Positions 1 to 9,151 are shown, counted from the first letter of the stretch. The stretch: 64,000 bases of DNA from Antarctobacter sediminis (GCF_019218285.1 NZ_JAHUZG010000002.1:1178001-1242000); one strand, 5' to 3'. The notes: generated by a model from the sequence alone, not told the origin. Translations and numbers: made by a program.

Positions 1-558
1 GACATTGCCAAGGGCCTGCCCACGGCGCTGACGCTGGCCTGTGGTGATGAAACGCGCGGCCATCGCCTGCAAGAAACGCTGTCTACGCCGGTGCTGCGGT
101 TGTATCGCAGCAATGACATGCCCGGAGCCGAACTGGGCGGCGCGCTGAAGAATGTGATCGCCATCGCCTGCGGGGCCTGTATCGGTGCCGGACTGGGGGA
201 CAGCGCCCGCGCTGCGCTGATGACCCGCGGCTTTGCCGAGATGGTGCGACTGGCGGTGGCGCTGGGCGCGCGGGCCGAAACGCTGACCGGTCTTTCGGGG
301 CTGGGCGACCTTACGCTGACCTGCACCTCGGACATGTCGCGCAACTATCGGTTCGGCCTGTCTCTGGGTCGGGGTATGGCCTTTGACCCGGAGGTGACCG
401 TCGAAGGCGCCGCCACGGCCCGTGCCGCCGCGCGGATCGCCCACGACCGGGCCCTGCCCTTGCCGGTCTGCACCGCCGTGGCGGACCTGACACAGGGCCA
501 ACTGACCGTTCCGCAGGCCATGGATGCCCTGCTTTCTCGACCACTCAAGGATGAATGA
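1..558 (+). CDS. gpsA: Glycerol-3-phosphate dehydrogenase [NAD(P)+], C-terminal part (5' end outside window)
   Basis: Reduces dihydroxyacetone phosphate to sn-glycerol 3-phosphate for phospholipid synthesis in the cytoplasm. The reading frame is open from base 1, so the N-terminal NAD-binding fold lies upstream of the window. What is visible is the all-alpha catalytic domain: the [13 protein letters not shown] segment holding the catalytic lysine, the [16 protein letters not shown] substrate region and [14 protein letters not shown]. It ends in TGA at 556-558, two bases before the start of the YciI gene. The three-gene run gpsA-yciI-EVE has almost no spacing and reads as one operon. Nothing unusual is seen in the part present. 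Confidence 0.95.
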   Translation, partial: DIAKGLPTALTLACGDETRGHRLQETLSTPVLRLYRSNDMPGAELGGALKNVIAIACGACIGAGLGDSARAALMTRGFAEMVRLAVALGARAETLTGLSGLGDLTLTCTSDMSRNYRFGLSLGRGMAFDPEVTVEGAATARAAARIAHDRALPLPVCTAVADLTQGQLTVPQAMDALLSRPLKDE

Positions 559-559
559 C

Positions 560-829
560 ATGTTGATTGCCCTGATTGCCCACGACAAACCCGGCGCGCT
601 CCAGATCCGCAAGGACACACGCCCCGCCCATGTCGACTATCTGAAGTCCACCGGGGTCGTGTCGCAGGCCGGTCCGCTGCTGGACGACGAAGGCCAGATG
701 ATCGGATCGCTGGTGATCCTCGACGTCGCCGACAAGGCCGCCGCCGAGGATTGGGCCGCAAACGATCCCTACGCCAAGGCGGGCCTGTTCCAGAGCGTCA
801 CCCTGACCGCGTGGAACAAGGTGATCTGA
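560..829 (+). CDS. YciI family protein (89 aa)
   Basis: Small soluble dimeric alpha-beta-barrel (ferredoxin-like) protein of the YciI/YCII family; the molecular function is not established for most members. The sequence begins MLIALIAHDKPGA and carries the family-typical HVDYLKS segment, in which the histidine is the presumed catalytic or ligand residue, and a C-terminal PYAKAGLFQSVTL motif. I chose ATG 560 because AAGGA at 547-551 lies about 8 bases upstream; the in-frame ATG 551 overlaps that site. It sits between gpsA and the EVE gene, and its TGA overlaps the next ATG (ATGA), so translation is probably coupled. Confidence 0.85.
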   Translation: MLIALIAHDKPGALQIRKDTRPAHVDYLKSTGVVSQAGPLLDDEGQMIGSLVILDVADKAAAEDWAANDPYAKAGLFQSVTLTAWNKVI

Positions 830-1248
830 TGCGCTATTGGCTTTTCAAGTCCGAGCCGTCGACCTGGTCCTGGGAGGATCAGGTTGCCAAGGGCGACTCG
901 GGCGAGGAATGGGACGGCGTGCGCAACTATCAGGCGCGCAATTTCATGCGCGAGATGGCCAAAGGCGACCGGGGGTTCTTTTATCACTCGCAAAAGGAAA
1001 AAGCCGTGGTGGGCACCGTCGAGGTGATCGCCGAGGCCCATCCCGACAGCACAACCGACGACGACCGTTGGGAATGCGTGGACATCAAGGCATTGGAAAA
1101 GGCACGCAATCCGGTGACGCTGGACCAGATCAAGGAAGATCCGCGCCTGTCCGAGATGATCCTTGTCAGGAATTCGCGCCTGTCGGTGCAGCCCGTAACC
1201 CCGGAGGAATGGCAGGTGATCTGCGGTCTTGCAGGGCTGAATGCCTGA
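829..1248 (+). CDS. EVE domain protein (thymocyte nuclear protein 1-like)
   Basis: A 139-residue single-domain protein. It begins with the diagnostic YWLFKSEPSTWSW segment of EVE domains (PUA-like fold), followed by WDGVRNYQARNFMREM and GFFYHS, which line the pocket that in characterised homologues recognises modified bases in DNA or RNA. It is full length for the stand-alone bacterial form. The start overlaps the stop of the YciI gene. Its role in this operon is unknown; binding of a modified nucleotide is inferred from the family only. Confidence 0.9.
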   Translation: MRYWLFKSEPSTWSWEDQVAKGDSGEEWDGVRNYQARNFMREMAKGDRGFFYHSQKEKAVVGTVEVIAEAHPDSTTDDDRWECVDIKALEKARNPVTLDQIKEDPRLSEMILVRNSRLSVQPVTPEEWQVICGLAGLNA

Positions 1249-1391
1249 GCTTTGACCCAATGGGGCGGATCAAGTGACTCGGGGATTCTGGCAATCTGGG
1301 GTATATCGACCGGGACGGCCAAAGGGCTGTTGCCGACTGACGTTTATCCGCCGGGCCCCGAGCACTGCGGACCAAGCCGGAGAGCTTATTC

Positions 1392-1793
1392 ATGATGGAA
1401 CTTGTGAATATCGTCCTTGCCGCCGTCCTTGCCTTTGCGGCGGGCGCGGTCTGGTACATGAGCCTGGCCGAACCCTGGAAACAAGCTTCGGGCGTGGCGC
1501 TGGATGCCGACGGCAATCCCGAAGGCGGCGGTATGAAGCCGGGCGTCATGGTGTTGACCTTTGTCATGCAAGTCGTCGTCGCGGGCATGATGCGCCATGT
1601 CTTTGCTGCCAGCGGGATCGAAACGCTTGGCGGGGGCCTGCTATCCGGCCTTGGGATCGGGTTGTTCCTGATTTCGCCGTGGATCGCGCTGAACAACGCC
1701 AATTCGCTGCGTCCGTTCAAGCTCACGCTGATCGACGGTGGCTATGCGACATTGGCCTGCGGCCTGATGGGACTGGTGCTGACGCTGTTCTGA
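1392..1793 (+). CDS. DUF1761 family integral membrane protein
   Basis: A 133-residue hydrophobic protein with four predicted membrane segments (about residues 4-24, 51-71, 79-99 and 113-132). The N-terminal VWYMSLAEPW segment and the overall size fit DUF1761. The sequence starts with two adjacent ATG codons (1392 and 1395). It stands alone between the gpsA group and the convergent DUF2853 gene. No function is known for the family and the neighbours do not suggest one. Confidence 0.75.
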   Translation: MMELVNIVLAAVLAFAAGAVWYMSLAEPWKQASGVALDADGNPEGGGMKPGVMVLTFVMQVVVAGMMRHVFAASGIETLGGGLLSGLGIGLFLISPWIALNNANSLRPFKLTLIDGGYATLACGLMGLVLTLF

Positions 1794-1849
1794 TGACCGC
1801 CCCGGGGCGCGCGCGTTCATGGCGCACCCCAACTTGCCGGTATTGAAAC

Positions 1850-1876
1850 GGGGGATTCCAGACGTCCGGAACCCCC
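1850..1876 (+). terminator. Possible hairpin downstream of the DUF1761 gene
   Basis: GGGGG at 1850-1854 and TTCC at 1856-1859 can pair with GGAA at 1868-1871 and CCCCC at 1872-1876, leaving one bulged A. There is no U-run after it, so if it terminates transcription it may do so with Rho or not at all. The rest of 1794-2038 shows no gene, only a short duplication of CACGTG around 1883-1908. Confidence 0.3.
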
Positions 1877-2038
1877 CGCTCACCCACGTGCTCCCTACGC
1901 ACCACACGTGTAATGAATTCCTTGGGTCCGGCCTTTCTGGCCAGTCATGAAGACGTTACGCCGCCACGGTCCGCCAAGCAAATCGGGAATAGGCGCAATT
2001 TCAGTCAATTGCCGGACGCCCGGCGTCGGAAACGAAAA

Positions 2039-2062
2039 AGCCCCCGGCGTGGACCGGGGGCT
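2039..2062 (-). terminator. Rho-independent terminator for the DUF2853 gene
   Basis: AGCCCCCGG at 2039-2047 pairs perfectly with CCGGGGGCT at 2054-2062 across a six-base loop. Read on the minus strand the stem is followed by CTTTTTCGTTT. It lies 21 bases past the stop of the 2084-2425 gene. Confidence 0.85.
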
Positions 2063-2083
2063 GTACCTGCGATTCCGACGCGA

Positions 2084-2425
2084 TCAGCCGTAGACGGCTT
2101 CTTTGCCGAAATGCTTGGTCAGCATGTAGTAGACGACCGCACGGTACTTGTTGCGCTCGGACTTGCCATAGGTCTCGATCACCGAGTTGATGGCCTCCAT
2201 CAGCTCGGGGCCATCCGACAGACCCAGCTTCTTGACGAGGAAGTTGTCCTTGACCGTTTCCAGCTCACTTTCCTGCGAAGACGCGACCGTCGAGGCGTCG
2301 GCATTGTAGATGGCCGGGCCGCAGCCGATGGTGACCTTGGTCAGCAGGTCCATGTCCGGCTCCATGCCGCACTTGGTCTTTAGGTCCTCGGCGTATTTGG
2401 CGATCAGTTCGTCGCGCTTTCCCAT
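2084..2425 (-). CDS. DUF2853 family protein
   Basis: A 113-residue soluble, mostly helical acidic protein that matches the DUF2853 family over its whole length: an N-terminal RDELIAKYAEDLK helix, a C-x-M-E-P-D-M-D-L segment, and a C-terminal KYRAVVYYMLTKHFGKE motif. The function is unknown; family members are small and widespread in proteobacteria. The start at 2425 is set by a GGGAGTGAAC leader just before the ATG. It is divergent from the PhyH oxygenase gene, with a 230-base shared upstream region, and has its own terminator. Confidence 0.8.
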   Translation of the reverse strand: MGKRDELIAKYAEDLKTKCGMEPDMDLLTKVTIGCGPAIYNADASTVASSQESELETVKDNFLVKKLGLSDGPELMEAINSVIETYGKSERNKYRAVVYYMLTKHFGKEAVYG

Positions 2426-2655
2426 GTTCACTCCCTCTTTTCGTGTGCGGCGGCGGACCGGCGCAATTTGTGTCGATGTCCGGCCATCTGGCGGCCGTGC
2501 GATGCCATCGTGGCCGCAGGACGCCATGATTGGCAAGGGAAATGCGGACACCTTGTTCCCCGTTGCCGGGAATCGACAGCCCTCACGTCGCCAGTGGAAA
2601 AGAATCATCCCCTCTGAATGGCGAGCCTGTCGGGTAACCAAAAAGGGAGATGGAC

Positions 2656-3519
2656 ATGCTGACGGAAGATCAGAAAGCCGCCTACGCGCGCGACGGGTTT
2701 GTCGGCGGACTGACCGCCTTTGACCGGGACGAGGCCGCAGCATGGCGCGCCCGGGTGGAAAGCCTTGAACGAAACAACGCCGACGGGGCGGGTGGCCACG
2801 ACCTTGCCCAGTTCTTTCGGGTGAATGGTCAGCTGGTCATCCCCATGCTGGCAGAAATCGCCCGCACGCCACGGGTGCTGGACATGGTCAGCGATGTGCT
2901 AGGCCCCGACCTGTTGGTCTGGAGTGTCGAACTGTTCATCAAGGAGCCGGGTACCAGTTCGGTCGTCAGCTGGCATCAGGACCTGACCTATTGGGGAATG
3001 GGCGAAACCGACGAAGAGGTCACCGCGTGGATTGCCCTGTCCGATGTTTCGATTCAGGCAGGCTGCATGCGTTTTATTCCGGGCAGTCACGCTGGTCATA
3101 TCGTCGACCATCGTGACACCTTTGGTGAGGACAACCTGTTGTCCCGGGGACAGGAAATCGACGGGGTGGACGAAGACGCGGCGGTTCACTCTCCGTTGGC
3201 ACCGGGACAGATGTCCTTTCATCACGGGCGTTGCTTTCACGCGTCGGGGCCGAACCGTTCAGCGGACCGGCGCATCGGTGTGGCGATCCGCTATGTGACA
3301 CCCGAGGTAAAACAATCCGTCGAGGGACGCGATTATGCCATGCTGGTTAGGGGCCGCGATTCCTCGCGCGGATGGATCAATGTGGCCGGGCCAACCCGGC
3401 TGTTCGACCCGCAGGACCTTGCGCTATACGACGAAGTGCGCAGTCATCAGGCAAAGACGCTGGCCGCTGGCGCCATGGGCAAGGTCGGCATGTACGCGAC
3501 ACAGGAGGGCACCGCATGA
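2656..3519 (+). CDS. PhyH-family Fe(II)/2-oxoglutarate-dependent oxygenase (phosphonate hydroxylase-like)
   Basis: A 287-residue phytanoyl-CoA dioxygenase-type enzyme. The iron-binding facial triad is visible: H107-x-D109 in SWHQD and H195 in CFHASGPN, with R206 positioned to bind the 2-oxoglutarate carboxylate. I chose ATG 2656 because AGGGAG at 2644-2649 lies six bases upstream; ATG 2650 would be too close. Its last four bases overlap the start of an HD-domain gene. In the characterised PhnY/PhnZ and TmpA/TmpB pairs, a PhyH oxygenase hydroxylates the C1 carbon of an aminoalkylphosphonate and the HD oxygenase cleaves the carbon-phosphorus bond. The family assignment is secure; the substrate is inference from this pairing and could be another small molecule. 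Confidence 0.85.
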   Translation: MLTEDQKAAYARDGFVGGLTAFDRDEAAAWRARVESLERNNADGAGGHDLAQFFRVNGQLVIPMLAEIARTPRVLDMVSDVLGPDLLVWSVELFIKEPGTSSVVSWHQDLTYWGMGETDEEVTAWIALSDVSIQAGCMRFIPGSHAGHIVDHRDTFGEDNLLSRGQEIDGVDEDAAVHSPLAPGQMSFHHGRCFHASGPNRSADRRIGVAIRYVTPEVKQSVEGRDYAMLVRGRDSSRGWINVAGPTRLFDPQDLALYDEVRSHQAKTLAAGAMGKVGMYATQEGTA

Positions 3520-4127
3520 GTGAGACCCGCACCGTCAGCTTCACCGAGATGAAGCACGGCACCAAGGAAGACTATGAACTGCTGGAAAAGCTGGAAAAGC
3601 CTTACCTTGCGCTGACCCCTGACCGCGTTCTGGACGAATTGCGCCGTCAGGGCGAAGTCTCGTTGGAAGGATACCGCATCACCCGGCTGACCCACGGCCT
3701 GCAATCGGCCACCCGCGCGGAACGCGACGGCGCGGACATCGACTGGATCGTTGGCGCGCTGTTGCATGACGTGGGCGACGGGCTTGCGCCGCAGAACCAT
3801 GACCGGTTCTCGGCCGAGGTCATACGGCCATTCGTGCGTTGGGACGTGGCGTGGGTTGTGGAACATCACGGCATTTTCCAAAGCTTCTACTATGGGCATC
3901 ATTATGGCTGGGACCGCAATGCGCGCGACCGGTTCAAGGAACACCCCTGCTATGACAGCTGTGCCCGGTTCTGCGAACGCTGGGACCAGTCGAGCTTTGA
4001 TCCCGAATATGACAGCCTGCCCCTTGCGCATTTCGAACCGATGGTGCGTGAGGTTTTTGCCCGCAAAGCCTATGATCCCGATGTGCTGCGCGAAGGCTAT
4101 GTCTCGCCCCTGACATCGGCGGGCTGA
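3516..4127 (+). CDS. HD-domain protein, probable di-iron oxygenase of the PhnZ/TmpB type
   Basis: A 203-residue protein with the ligand pattern of HD-domain mixed-valent di-iron oxygenases: H60 in LTHGLQSA, the H84-D85 pair in LLHDVGD, H95 in QNHDRF, H117 or H118 in VVEHHGIFQ, and D157 in CERWDQSS. Hydrolytic HD phosphatases share part of this pattern, so a phosphohydrolase annotation would be possible from motifs alone. ATG 3516 overlaps the TGA of the PhyH gene. As I remember PhnZ, a Tyr-x-x-Glu pair sits about ten residues before the first histidine; here that spot reads LEGY, so the substrate gate may differ. The pair may therefore act on a compound other than 2-aminoethylphosphonate. Confidence 0.75.
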   Translation: MSETRTVSFTEMKHGTKEDYELLEKLEKPYLALTPDRVLDELRRQGEVSLEGYRITRLTHGLQSATRAERDGADIDWIVGALLHDVGDGLAPQNHDRFSAEVIRPFVRWDVAWVVEHHGIFQSFYYGHHYGWDRNARDRFKEHPCYDSCARFCERWDQSSFDPEYDSLPLAHFEPMVREVFARKAYDPDVLREGYVSPLTSAG

Positions 4128-4207
4128 TGGCGCGTCTTTCTTTGCTCGCACATTATTAACCCGGACGGGGCTAGGGTCACCGCGCAACCTCAACCGGCGC
4201 GGTGGCC

Positions 4208-6454
4208 ATGATCCGTACCTTCTTCGCGATCCTCCTGACCGTGCTTGCCCTGGCAACCTGCCTGTGGCAGGGCAACAGGCTTGCGATCAAGACCTCAGAA
4301 CATGAACTGTTGCTGCGGGCGGAAAACTGGGCGCGGCTTTGGGTGCGGCATGTGGCCAATGACAGCTCGGCGCTGAATGCCCTGCTAGGCCAGCGCGCGC
4401 TCAGCGAGTCGGAATGGGCCTTTGTCCGGCGCGAAATGCGGGATGACAATGTCTTTCGGTTCAAGGTCTTCGACCGTCAAGGCACGCTGGTCTTCGACAC
4501 TGCCACGGCTGAGGACGGGCGCGCGGCGCTGCCATCGTCCCATGCGCCCAACGTCATAGGCGGGCGACTGGCCGAGGTTCTGGCGACGCGCAAACCCGCG
4601 ACCGAGGTATTCACAGATACCGGCGGCGGCGACCGGCCTGAACATTTTGCCGAAACCTATTATCCGATAATGGACGGCGACACCCTTCTGGGCGTGCTGG
4701 AGGTCTATACCGATGTCACGCAGGCTGCTCATGAAATTCAGCCGCTGTTCGGCAATCTGGTGCTATCTGTCGGCCTGATCGTGATTTCGGGCATGTTGGT
4801 CCCGGTCGGATTCCTTGTGGTTTTCTGGCTACAACTGCGACAGTCCAACCGCGTTCTTTTAACCGCCCGCCAAAGGGCCGAAGACGCCGAACGCACCAAG
4901 GCGGAATTCCTTGCAAACATGAGCCATGAGATCCGGACCCCGATGAACGGGGTCATCGCCATGGCCGAATTGCTGGAACAGGGCAATCTGGATGATGAAC
5001 AACGCAGTCTGAGTCGGACGATCACGCAATCCTCTGTGGCGCTGTTGTCGATCATCAACGACATCCTCGATTTTTCCAAGGTCGAGGCGGGCAAGATGCG
5101 GCTGCACAAAGAAAGCTGTGACCTGATCGCGCTGATTCAGGATGCCGCAGCGCTTTTTGCGCCCTCGGCCACGGCGAAATCGGTCGATGTGATCGTTGAA
5201 TACACCGTGCCGCCCCCCTTTCACGTGGTCACCGATCCGGCCCGCTTGCGCCAATGCCTGCTCAACGTCATCGGCAACGCGGTCAAGTTCACGATGAAAG
5301 GCCATGTTCATATCTGGATCGGCCTGACCGACCATGGCGACCTGTCGATCAAGATCTCGGACACTGGGGTCGGCATTCCTGAAAACATGCTGGACCACAT
5401 TTTCGAAGAATTTGCCCAGATCGAAGACGGCCGCACGCGGCAGTTCGAGGGGACGGGGCTTGGGCTGGCAATCACGCTGCGCCTGACCCGGTTGCTGAAC
5501 GGCACGCTGACCGCGCGGTCCCGGCAAGGCATCGGTTCGGTTTTCGAATTCCGCTTCCCGACCGAGGTCTCGGAATCGCCGGAGGAAGATCAGGCGTTCT
5601 GGACCGATGTGCGCAGCCGCTTGTCCGGTCGCCGGATCCTTGTGGTCGAAGGGCTGGACGTCAGCCGCAGGGCGTTGCGCGGCACCTTGGAACATCTGGA
5701 CGCCAAACCGATCTTCGCGCGCGATCTTGACGGTGCCCGCCGGCTTGTCATCGCTCTGCAACAGCAAAGAACGCCGCCCGATATCTGCCTTTTGGGCGAT
5801 GCGCTGACCGGTCCGACCCTGCAACAGCTGCAACAATCCGCGACGGATCTGCCCCTGATCCTGATGGTCAGCCCCGGTCAGGATATTGCCGGAGAGCGGT
5901 TAAAGGCCCTGGGGATCACAAGCACGCTTCGCAAACCTCTGGACCCGCGTGTGCTGGCGACCACGCTCTGTTCCGCGCTGGGCGCGCACCCCGGCAAGCC
6001 AACCGTTGAACCCGATGTACCCGCCCAACCGGACGGGCAGCCCCACGCAGGCCGTACGATCCTCGTGGCCGAGGACAATGCCACCAACCGACTGGTGCTG
6101 GAAAAGCTGCTGGGGCGGTCGGGACTAAGGCTGGAAATGGCTGGCAACGGGCGAGAAGCCGTCGCGCTTTTTCAGAGTGTGCAGCCCGATCTGGTCCTGA
6201 TGGATGTGTCGATGCCTGTCATGAACGGTCTCGACGCCACGCAAGAGATCCGCAGGATCGAGGCACAGGCCGGAGCGGTCAGTTGCCCCATCATTGCCCT
6301 GACAGCCAATGCGCTGCCCGAAGACGAACAAGCCTGCCTTGCGGCAGGCATGTCCGATTTCCTGTCCAAGCCGGTCCGCCGCGCAGATTTGCTACACATG
6401 CTGGACCGCTGGTTGCCAACCGATGACGGCGCGGTGGTGGCCAAGACGGGATGA
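4208..6454 (+). CDS. Membrane-bound hybrid sensor histidine kinase with two receiver domains
   Basis: Residue numbers are from ATG 4208 (an in-frame GTG lies at 4202). A first membrane segment (about 1-20) and a second (about 178-208) flank a periplasmic sensor region. HisKA follows, with phospho-acceptor H240 in NMSHEIRTPMNG, then the HATPase domain (ISDTGVGIP and FEGTGLGLAI). The first receiver-like domain (about 477-600) is degenerate: it reads ILVVEG where an acidic pair is expected. The second receiver is intact, with ILVAEDN and D666 in LVLMDVSMP. There is no Hpt domain and no adjacent response regulator, so it must pass phosphate to a protein encoded elsewhere. The ligand is unknown. 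It stands alone, 80 bases after the HD gene. Confidence 0.9.
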   Translation: MIRTFFAILLTVLALATCLWQGNRLAIKTSEHELLLRAENWARLWVRHVANDSSALNALLGQRALSESEWAFVRREMRDDNVFRFKVFDRQGTLVFDTATAEDGRAALPSSHAPNVIGGRLAEVLATRKPATEVFTDTGGGDRPEHFAETYYPIMDGDTLLGVLEVYTDVTQAAHEIQPLFGNLVLSVGLIVISGMLVPVGFLVVFWLQLRQSNRVLLTARQRAEDAERTKAEFLANMSHEIRTPMNGVIAMAELLEQGNLDDEQRSLSRTITQSSVALLSIINDILDFSKVEAGKMRLHKESCDLIALIQDAAALFAPSATAKSVDVIVEYTVPPPFHVVTDPARLRQCLLNVIGNAVKFTMKGHVHIWIGLTDHGDLSIKISDTGVGIPENMLDHIFEEFAQIEDGRTRQFEGTGLGLAITLRLTRLLNGTLTARSRQGIGSVFEFRFPTEVSESPEEDQAFWTDVRSRLSGRRILVVEGLDVSRRALRGTLEHLDAKPIFARDLDGARRLVIALQQQRTPPDICLLGDALTGPTLQQLQQSATDLPLILMVSPGQDIAGERLKALGITSTLRKPLDPRVLATTLCSALGAHPGKPTVEPDVPAQPDGQPHAGRTILVAEDNATNRLVLEKLLGRSGLRLEMAGNGREAVALFQSVQPDLVLMDVSMPVMNGLDATQEIRRIEAQAGAVSCPIIALTANALPEDEQACLAAGMSDFLSKPVRRADLLHMLDRWLPTDDGAVVAKTG

Positions 6455-6475
6455 CCCGTCCCGGCCAATCCCCGA

Positions 6476-7864
6476 TCAATAGCGATAGTGCTCGGGCTTG
6501 AAGGGGCCTTCGGGTTGCACCCCGATATAGCTGGCTTGCTCGGTCGACAGGTTGCTCAGCTTGACACCGATACGATCAAGGTGCAGGCGCGCGACCTTTT
6601 CATCCAGATGCTTGGGCAGGATGTAGACCTTGTTTTCGTAGTTGTCGCCGTTCTTGTACAGTTCGATCTGCGCCAGAACCTGGTTGGTGAAGGACGCCGA
6701 CATCACAAAGGACGGGTGGCCGGTGGCATTGCCGAGGTTCAGCAGACGCCCTTCGGACAGCAGGATGATACGATTGCCGTTCGGCATTTCGATCATGTCC
6801 ACCTGTTCCTTGATGTTGGTCCACTTGTGGTTCTTCAGCGCGGCAACCTGGATCTCGTTGTCGAAATGGCCAATGTTGCCGACGATCGCCATGTCCTTCA
6901 TCTCGCGCATGTGTTCAATGCGGATGACGTCCTTGTTGCCGGTGGTGGTGACAAAGATGTCGGCCATGCCGACCACCTCTTCCAGCGTGGTCACCTGGAA
7001 ACCATCCATTGCCGCCTGCAACGCGCAGATCGGGTCGATTTCGGTGACGATTACGCGGGCGCCCGCGCCTTTCAGCGACGCGGCCGAGCCTTTGCCCACA
7101 TCGCCGTAGCCGCAGACCACGGCGACCTTGCCGGCCATCATCGTGTCGGTCGCGCGGCGGATGCCGTCAACCAGCGATTCCTTGCAGCCGTATTTGTTGT
7201 CGAACTTCGATTTGGTGACCGAGTCGTTGACGTTGATCGCAGGGAAGGGCAGCTGACCGTCGCGCACCAGCTGATACAGGCGGTTCACACCGGTGGTGGT
7301 TTCCTCGGACACGCCCATGATCTGGTCGCGGGTCTTGGTGAACCAGCCCGGGCTTGCTTCCATCCGCTTTTTGATCTGCGCCTTGATGACCTCTTCTTCT
7401 TCGGAGGTGGGCACGGCGATGATGTCCTCGCCCGCTTCAGCGCGCGCGCCCAGCAGGACGTACAGCGTTGCGTCGCCGCCATCGTCAAGGATCATGTTGG
7501 GGCCATCCTCGAACAGGAACGACTTGTCGAGGTAATCCCAGTGCTCGGCCAGTGTTTGACCCTTGATCGCAAAGACCGGCACGCCAGCCTTGGCGATGGC
7601 CGCCGCGGCGTGATCCTGCGTCGAAAAGATGTTGCAGGACGCCCAGCGCACATCGGCACCCAGCGCCACCAGCGTTTCGATCAGGACGGCGGTCTGGATC
7701 GTCATGTGCAGCGAACCGACGATGCGTGCGCCTTTCAGCGGCTTTTCCTCGCCATATTCAGCGCGCAGCGCCATCAGGCCCGGCATTTCCGTTTCGGCGA
7801 TATCCAGTTCCTTGCGGCCAAAATCGGCCAGCGCAATATCCTTGACGATGTAGTCCTGGGTCAT
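6476..7864 (-). CDS. ahcY: Adenosylhomocysteinase (S-adenosyl-L-homocysteine hydrolase)
   Basis: Reversibly hydrolyses S-adenosylhomocysteine to adenosine and homocysteine, removing the product inhibitor of methyltransferases. The 462-residue length and all hallmark segments fit: [25 protein letters not shown], the NAD-binding CGYGDVGKG, and a C-terminal [12 protein letters not shown] end. The start at 7864 has an AAGGA site 8 bases upstream. It is transcribed alone and convergent with the hybrid kinase. I looked for a SAH riboswitch in the 196-base leader and did not recognise one. Confidence 0.97.
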   Translation of the reverse strand: MTQDYIVKDIALADFGRKELDIAETEMPGLMALRAEYGEEKPLKGARIVGSLHMTIQTAVLIETLVALGADVRWASCNIFSTQDHAAAAIAKAGVPVFAIKGQTLAEHWDYLDKSFLFEDGPNMILDDGGDATLYVLLGARAEAGEDIIAVPTSEEEEVIKAQIKKRMEASPGWFTKTRDQIMGVSEETTTGVNRLYQLVRDGQLPFPAINVNDSVTKSKFDNKYGCKESLVDGIRRATDTMMAGKVAVVCGYGDVGKGSAASLKGAGARVIVTEIDPICALQAAMDGFQVTTLEEVVGMADIFVTTTGNKDVIRIEHMREMKDMAIVGNIGHFDNEIQVAALKNHKWTNIKEQVDMIEMPNGNRIILLSEGRLLNLGNATGHPSFVMSASFTNQVLAQIELYKNGDNYENKVYILPKHLDEKVARLHLDRIGVKLSNLSTEQASYIGVQPEGPFKPEHYRY

Positions 7865-8060
7865 TTCGAATCCTTCAAATACGATGATGCGCCCGGCCCA
7901 ATCCCGGGGTGGTGGATTGACGTGCAAGTACCACCCACAGCCCGTGCGCACAATGCCATTGACCGCCGCAGCAACCGGCCGCCGACAGGGCTTGTCCTGC
8001 GATTTACAAGCGCCGCGTTGCGCCGTAGTCAGGCGCCGGCTGGACGGCGCGGGGAACGAC

Positions 8061-8663
8061 ATGGCGAAACAACAGGCACGAGCGTGGCAACGGATGTTAT
8101 CGGGGCGCAGGCTGGACCTGCTGGATCCCACCCCGGTCGACATCGAGATCGAGGACATCGCGCATGGCCTTGCCTTTGTCGCCCGTTGGAACGGCCAGAC
8201 GCGGGGCGACTATGCCTATTCGGTGGCTGAACATTCGTTGCTGGTCGAGGTGATCTTTGGCCGCCTGTGCCCGAACGCGCGCCCGGCGGAACGGCTGACT
8301 GCGCTACTGCATGACGCGCCTGAATACGTGATCGGCGACATGATCTCGCCCGTGAAGGCCGCGGTCGGGCCGGGGTATGAGGAATTGGACAAACGTCTGT
8401 CCGCCGCGATCCACATCCGGTTTGGATTGCAGGCCGCCACGCCGCCCCGGTTGAAAAAGCAGATCAAGAAGGCCGACAGCATCAGCGCATGGATGGAGGC
8501 GACACAGATCGCCGGGTTCAGCCGGGCCGAGGCCAACAAGTTTTTCGGCACACCGGATCATGACATGATCGCAGATCTTCAGATCCGGTTGCGCCCACCG
8601 GTCGAGGTGCGCGCCGAATTCACTGCCCGCTTGGGCGAATTGTTGCAGGAGATGCCGCGATGA
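8061..8663 (+). CDS. HD-domain phosphohydrolase, YfbR-like 5'-nucleotidase family
   Basis: A 200-residue protein with an HD-type metal site: EH in VAEHSLLV, the HD pair in [13 protein letters not shown], and a distal aspartate in [11 protein letters not shown]. This arrangement, with the LLHDAPE segment, is that of YfbR and related 5'-deoxynucleotidases, which dephosphorylate nucleoside monophosphates. ATG 8061 begins [13 protein letters not shown]. The final codons overlap the start of a GNAT gene (ATGA), suggesting co-translation. It is divergent from ahcY. The exact nucleotide preference cannot be read from sequence. Confidence 0.85.
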   Translation: MAKQQARAWQRMLSGRRLDLLDPTPVDIEIEDIAHGLAFVARWNGQTRGDYAYSVAEHSLLVEVIFGRLCPNARPAERLTALLHDAPEYVIGDMISPVKAAVGPGYEELDKRLSAAIHIRFGLQAATPPRLKKQIKKADSISAWMEATQIAGFSRAEANKFFGTPDHDMIADLQIRLRPPVEVRAEFTARLGELLQEMPR

Positions 8664-9151
8664 AACTCGCCGTCCGCCCGGCTGGCCCGCTGGATGCCCG
8701 CCCGATGGCTGAACTGTTGAACGAGATCATCGCCGCGGGCGGAACGACGGCGCTGACTTCGCCCCTTGGCACCGAAGATCTGCGGACCTGGATGACCCAG
8801 ACCCCGGAGCGGGCCGCATGGCACCTGGCGGAAACCGAGGACGGGACGGTTGTGGGTTTCCAATGGATCGAACCGGCGGATTACCTGCCGGACGAGGCCG
8901 CGGAAATTGCCACTTTTGCCCGGCTGGGCAGCGCCGGACTGGGCATTGGCTCTGCTCTTTTCCGGGAAACCGAAAAGGCGGCGCGCAAACTGGGCTATGC
9001 TTGGATCAATGCCAATATCCGCGCCGACAACAGCGGCGGGCTGGCCTATTACCAAAGCCGGGGTTTCGAGGATTACGCCACCAAGTCAGGTGTGCCGCTG
9101 GGCGACGGCCAGACGGTGGACAAAGTGCTGAAGCGCTACGATCTGAGGTAG
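8660..9151 (+). CDS. GNAT family N-acetyltransferase
   Basis: A 163-residue GNAT domain. The acetyl-CoA binding region is seen at LGSAGLGIGSALFRETEKAARKLG (a variant of the Q/R-x-x-G-x-G/A loop), followed by INANIRADNSGGLAYYQSRGF, the usual beta5-alpha4 end of these folds. It resembles phosphinothricin or amino acid acetyltransferase-like members, but the substrate is not determinable. It overlaps the preceding nucleotidase gene by four bases and converges with the small secreted protein gene, three bases apart. Confidence 0.85.
   Translation: MKLAVRPAGPLDARPMAELLNEIIAAGGTTALTSPLGTEDLRTWMTQTPERAAWHLAETEDGTVVGFQWIEPADYLPDEAAEIATFARLGSAGLGIGSALFRETEKAARKLGYAWINANIRADNSGGLAYYQSRGFEDYATKSGVPLGDGQTVDKVLKRYDLR

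Noticed and set aside
1794-2038. A small RNA or mobile element remnant with short repeats near 1883-1908
   Set aside because: The CACGTG duplication is too short and there is no transposase remnant or promoter to support it.
7865-8060. A possible SAH riboswitch in the ahcY leader
   Set aside because: I looked for the conserved core elements on the minus strand and did not find a convincing match. A covariance-model search would decide.
6488-8230. A 580-codon plus-strand open frame
   Set aside because: It is the antisense shadow of ahcY, which is unmistakable on the minus strand. High GC codon bias keeps the opposite frame open.
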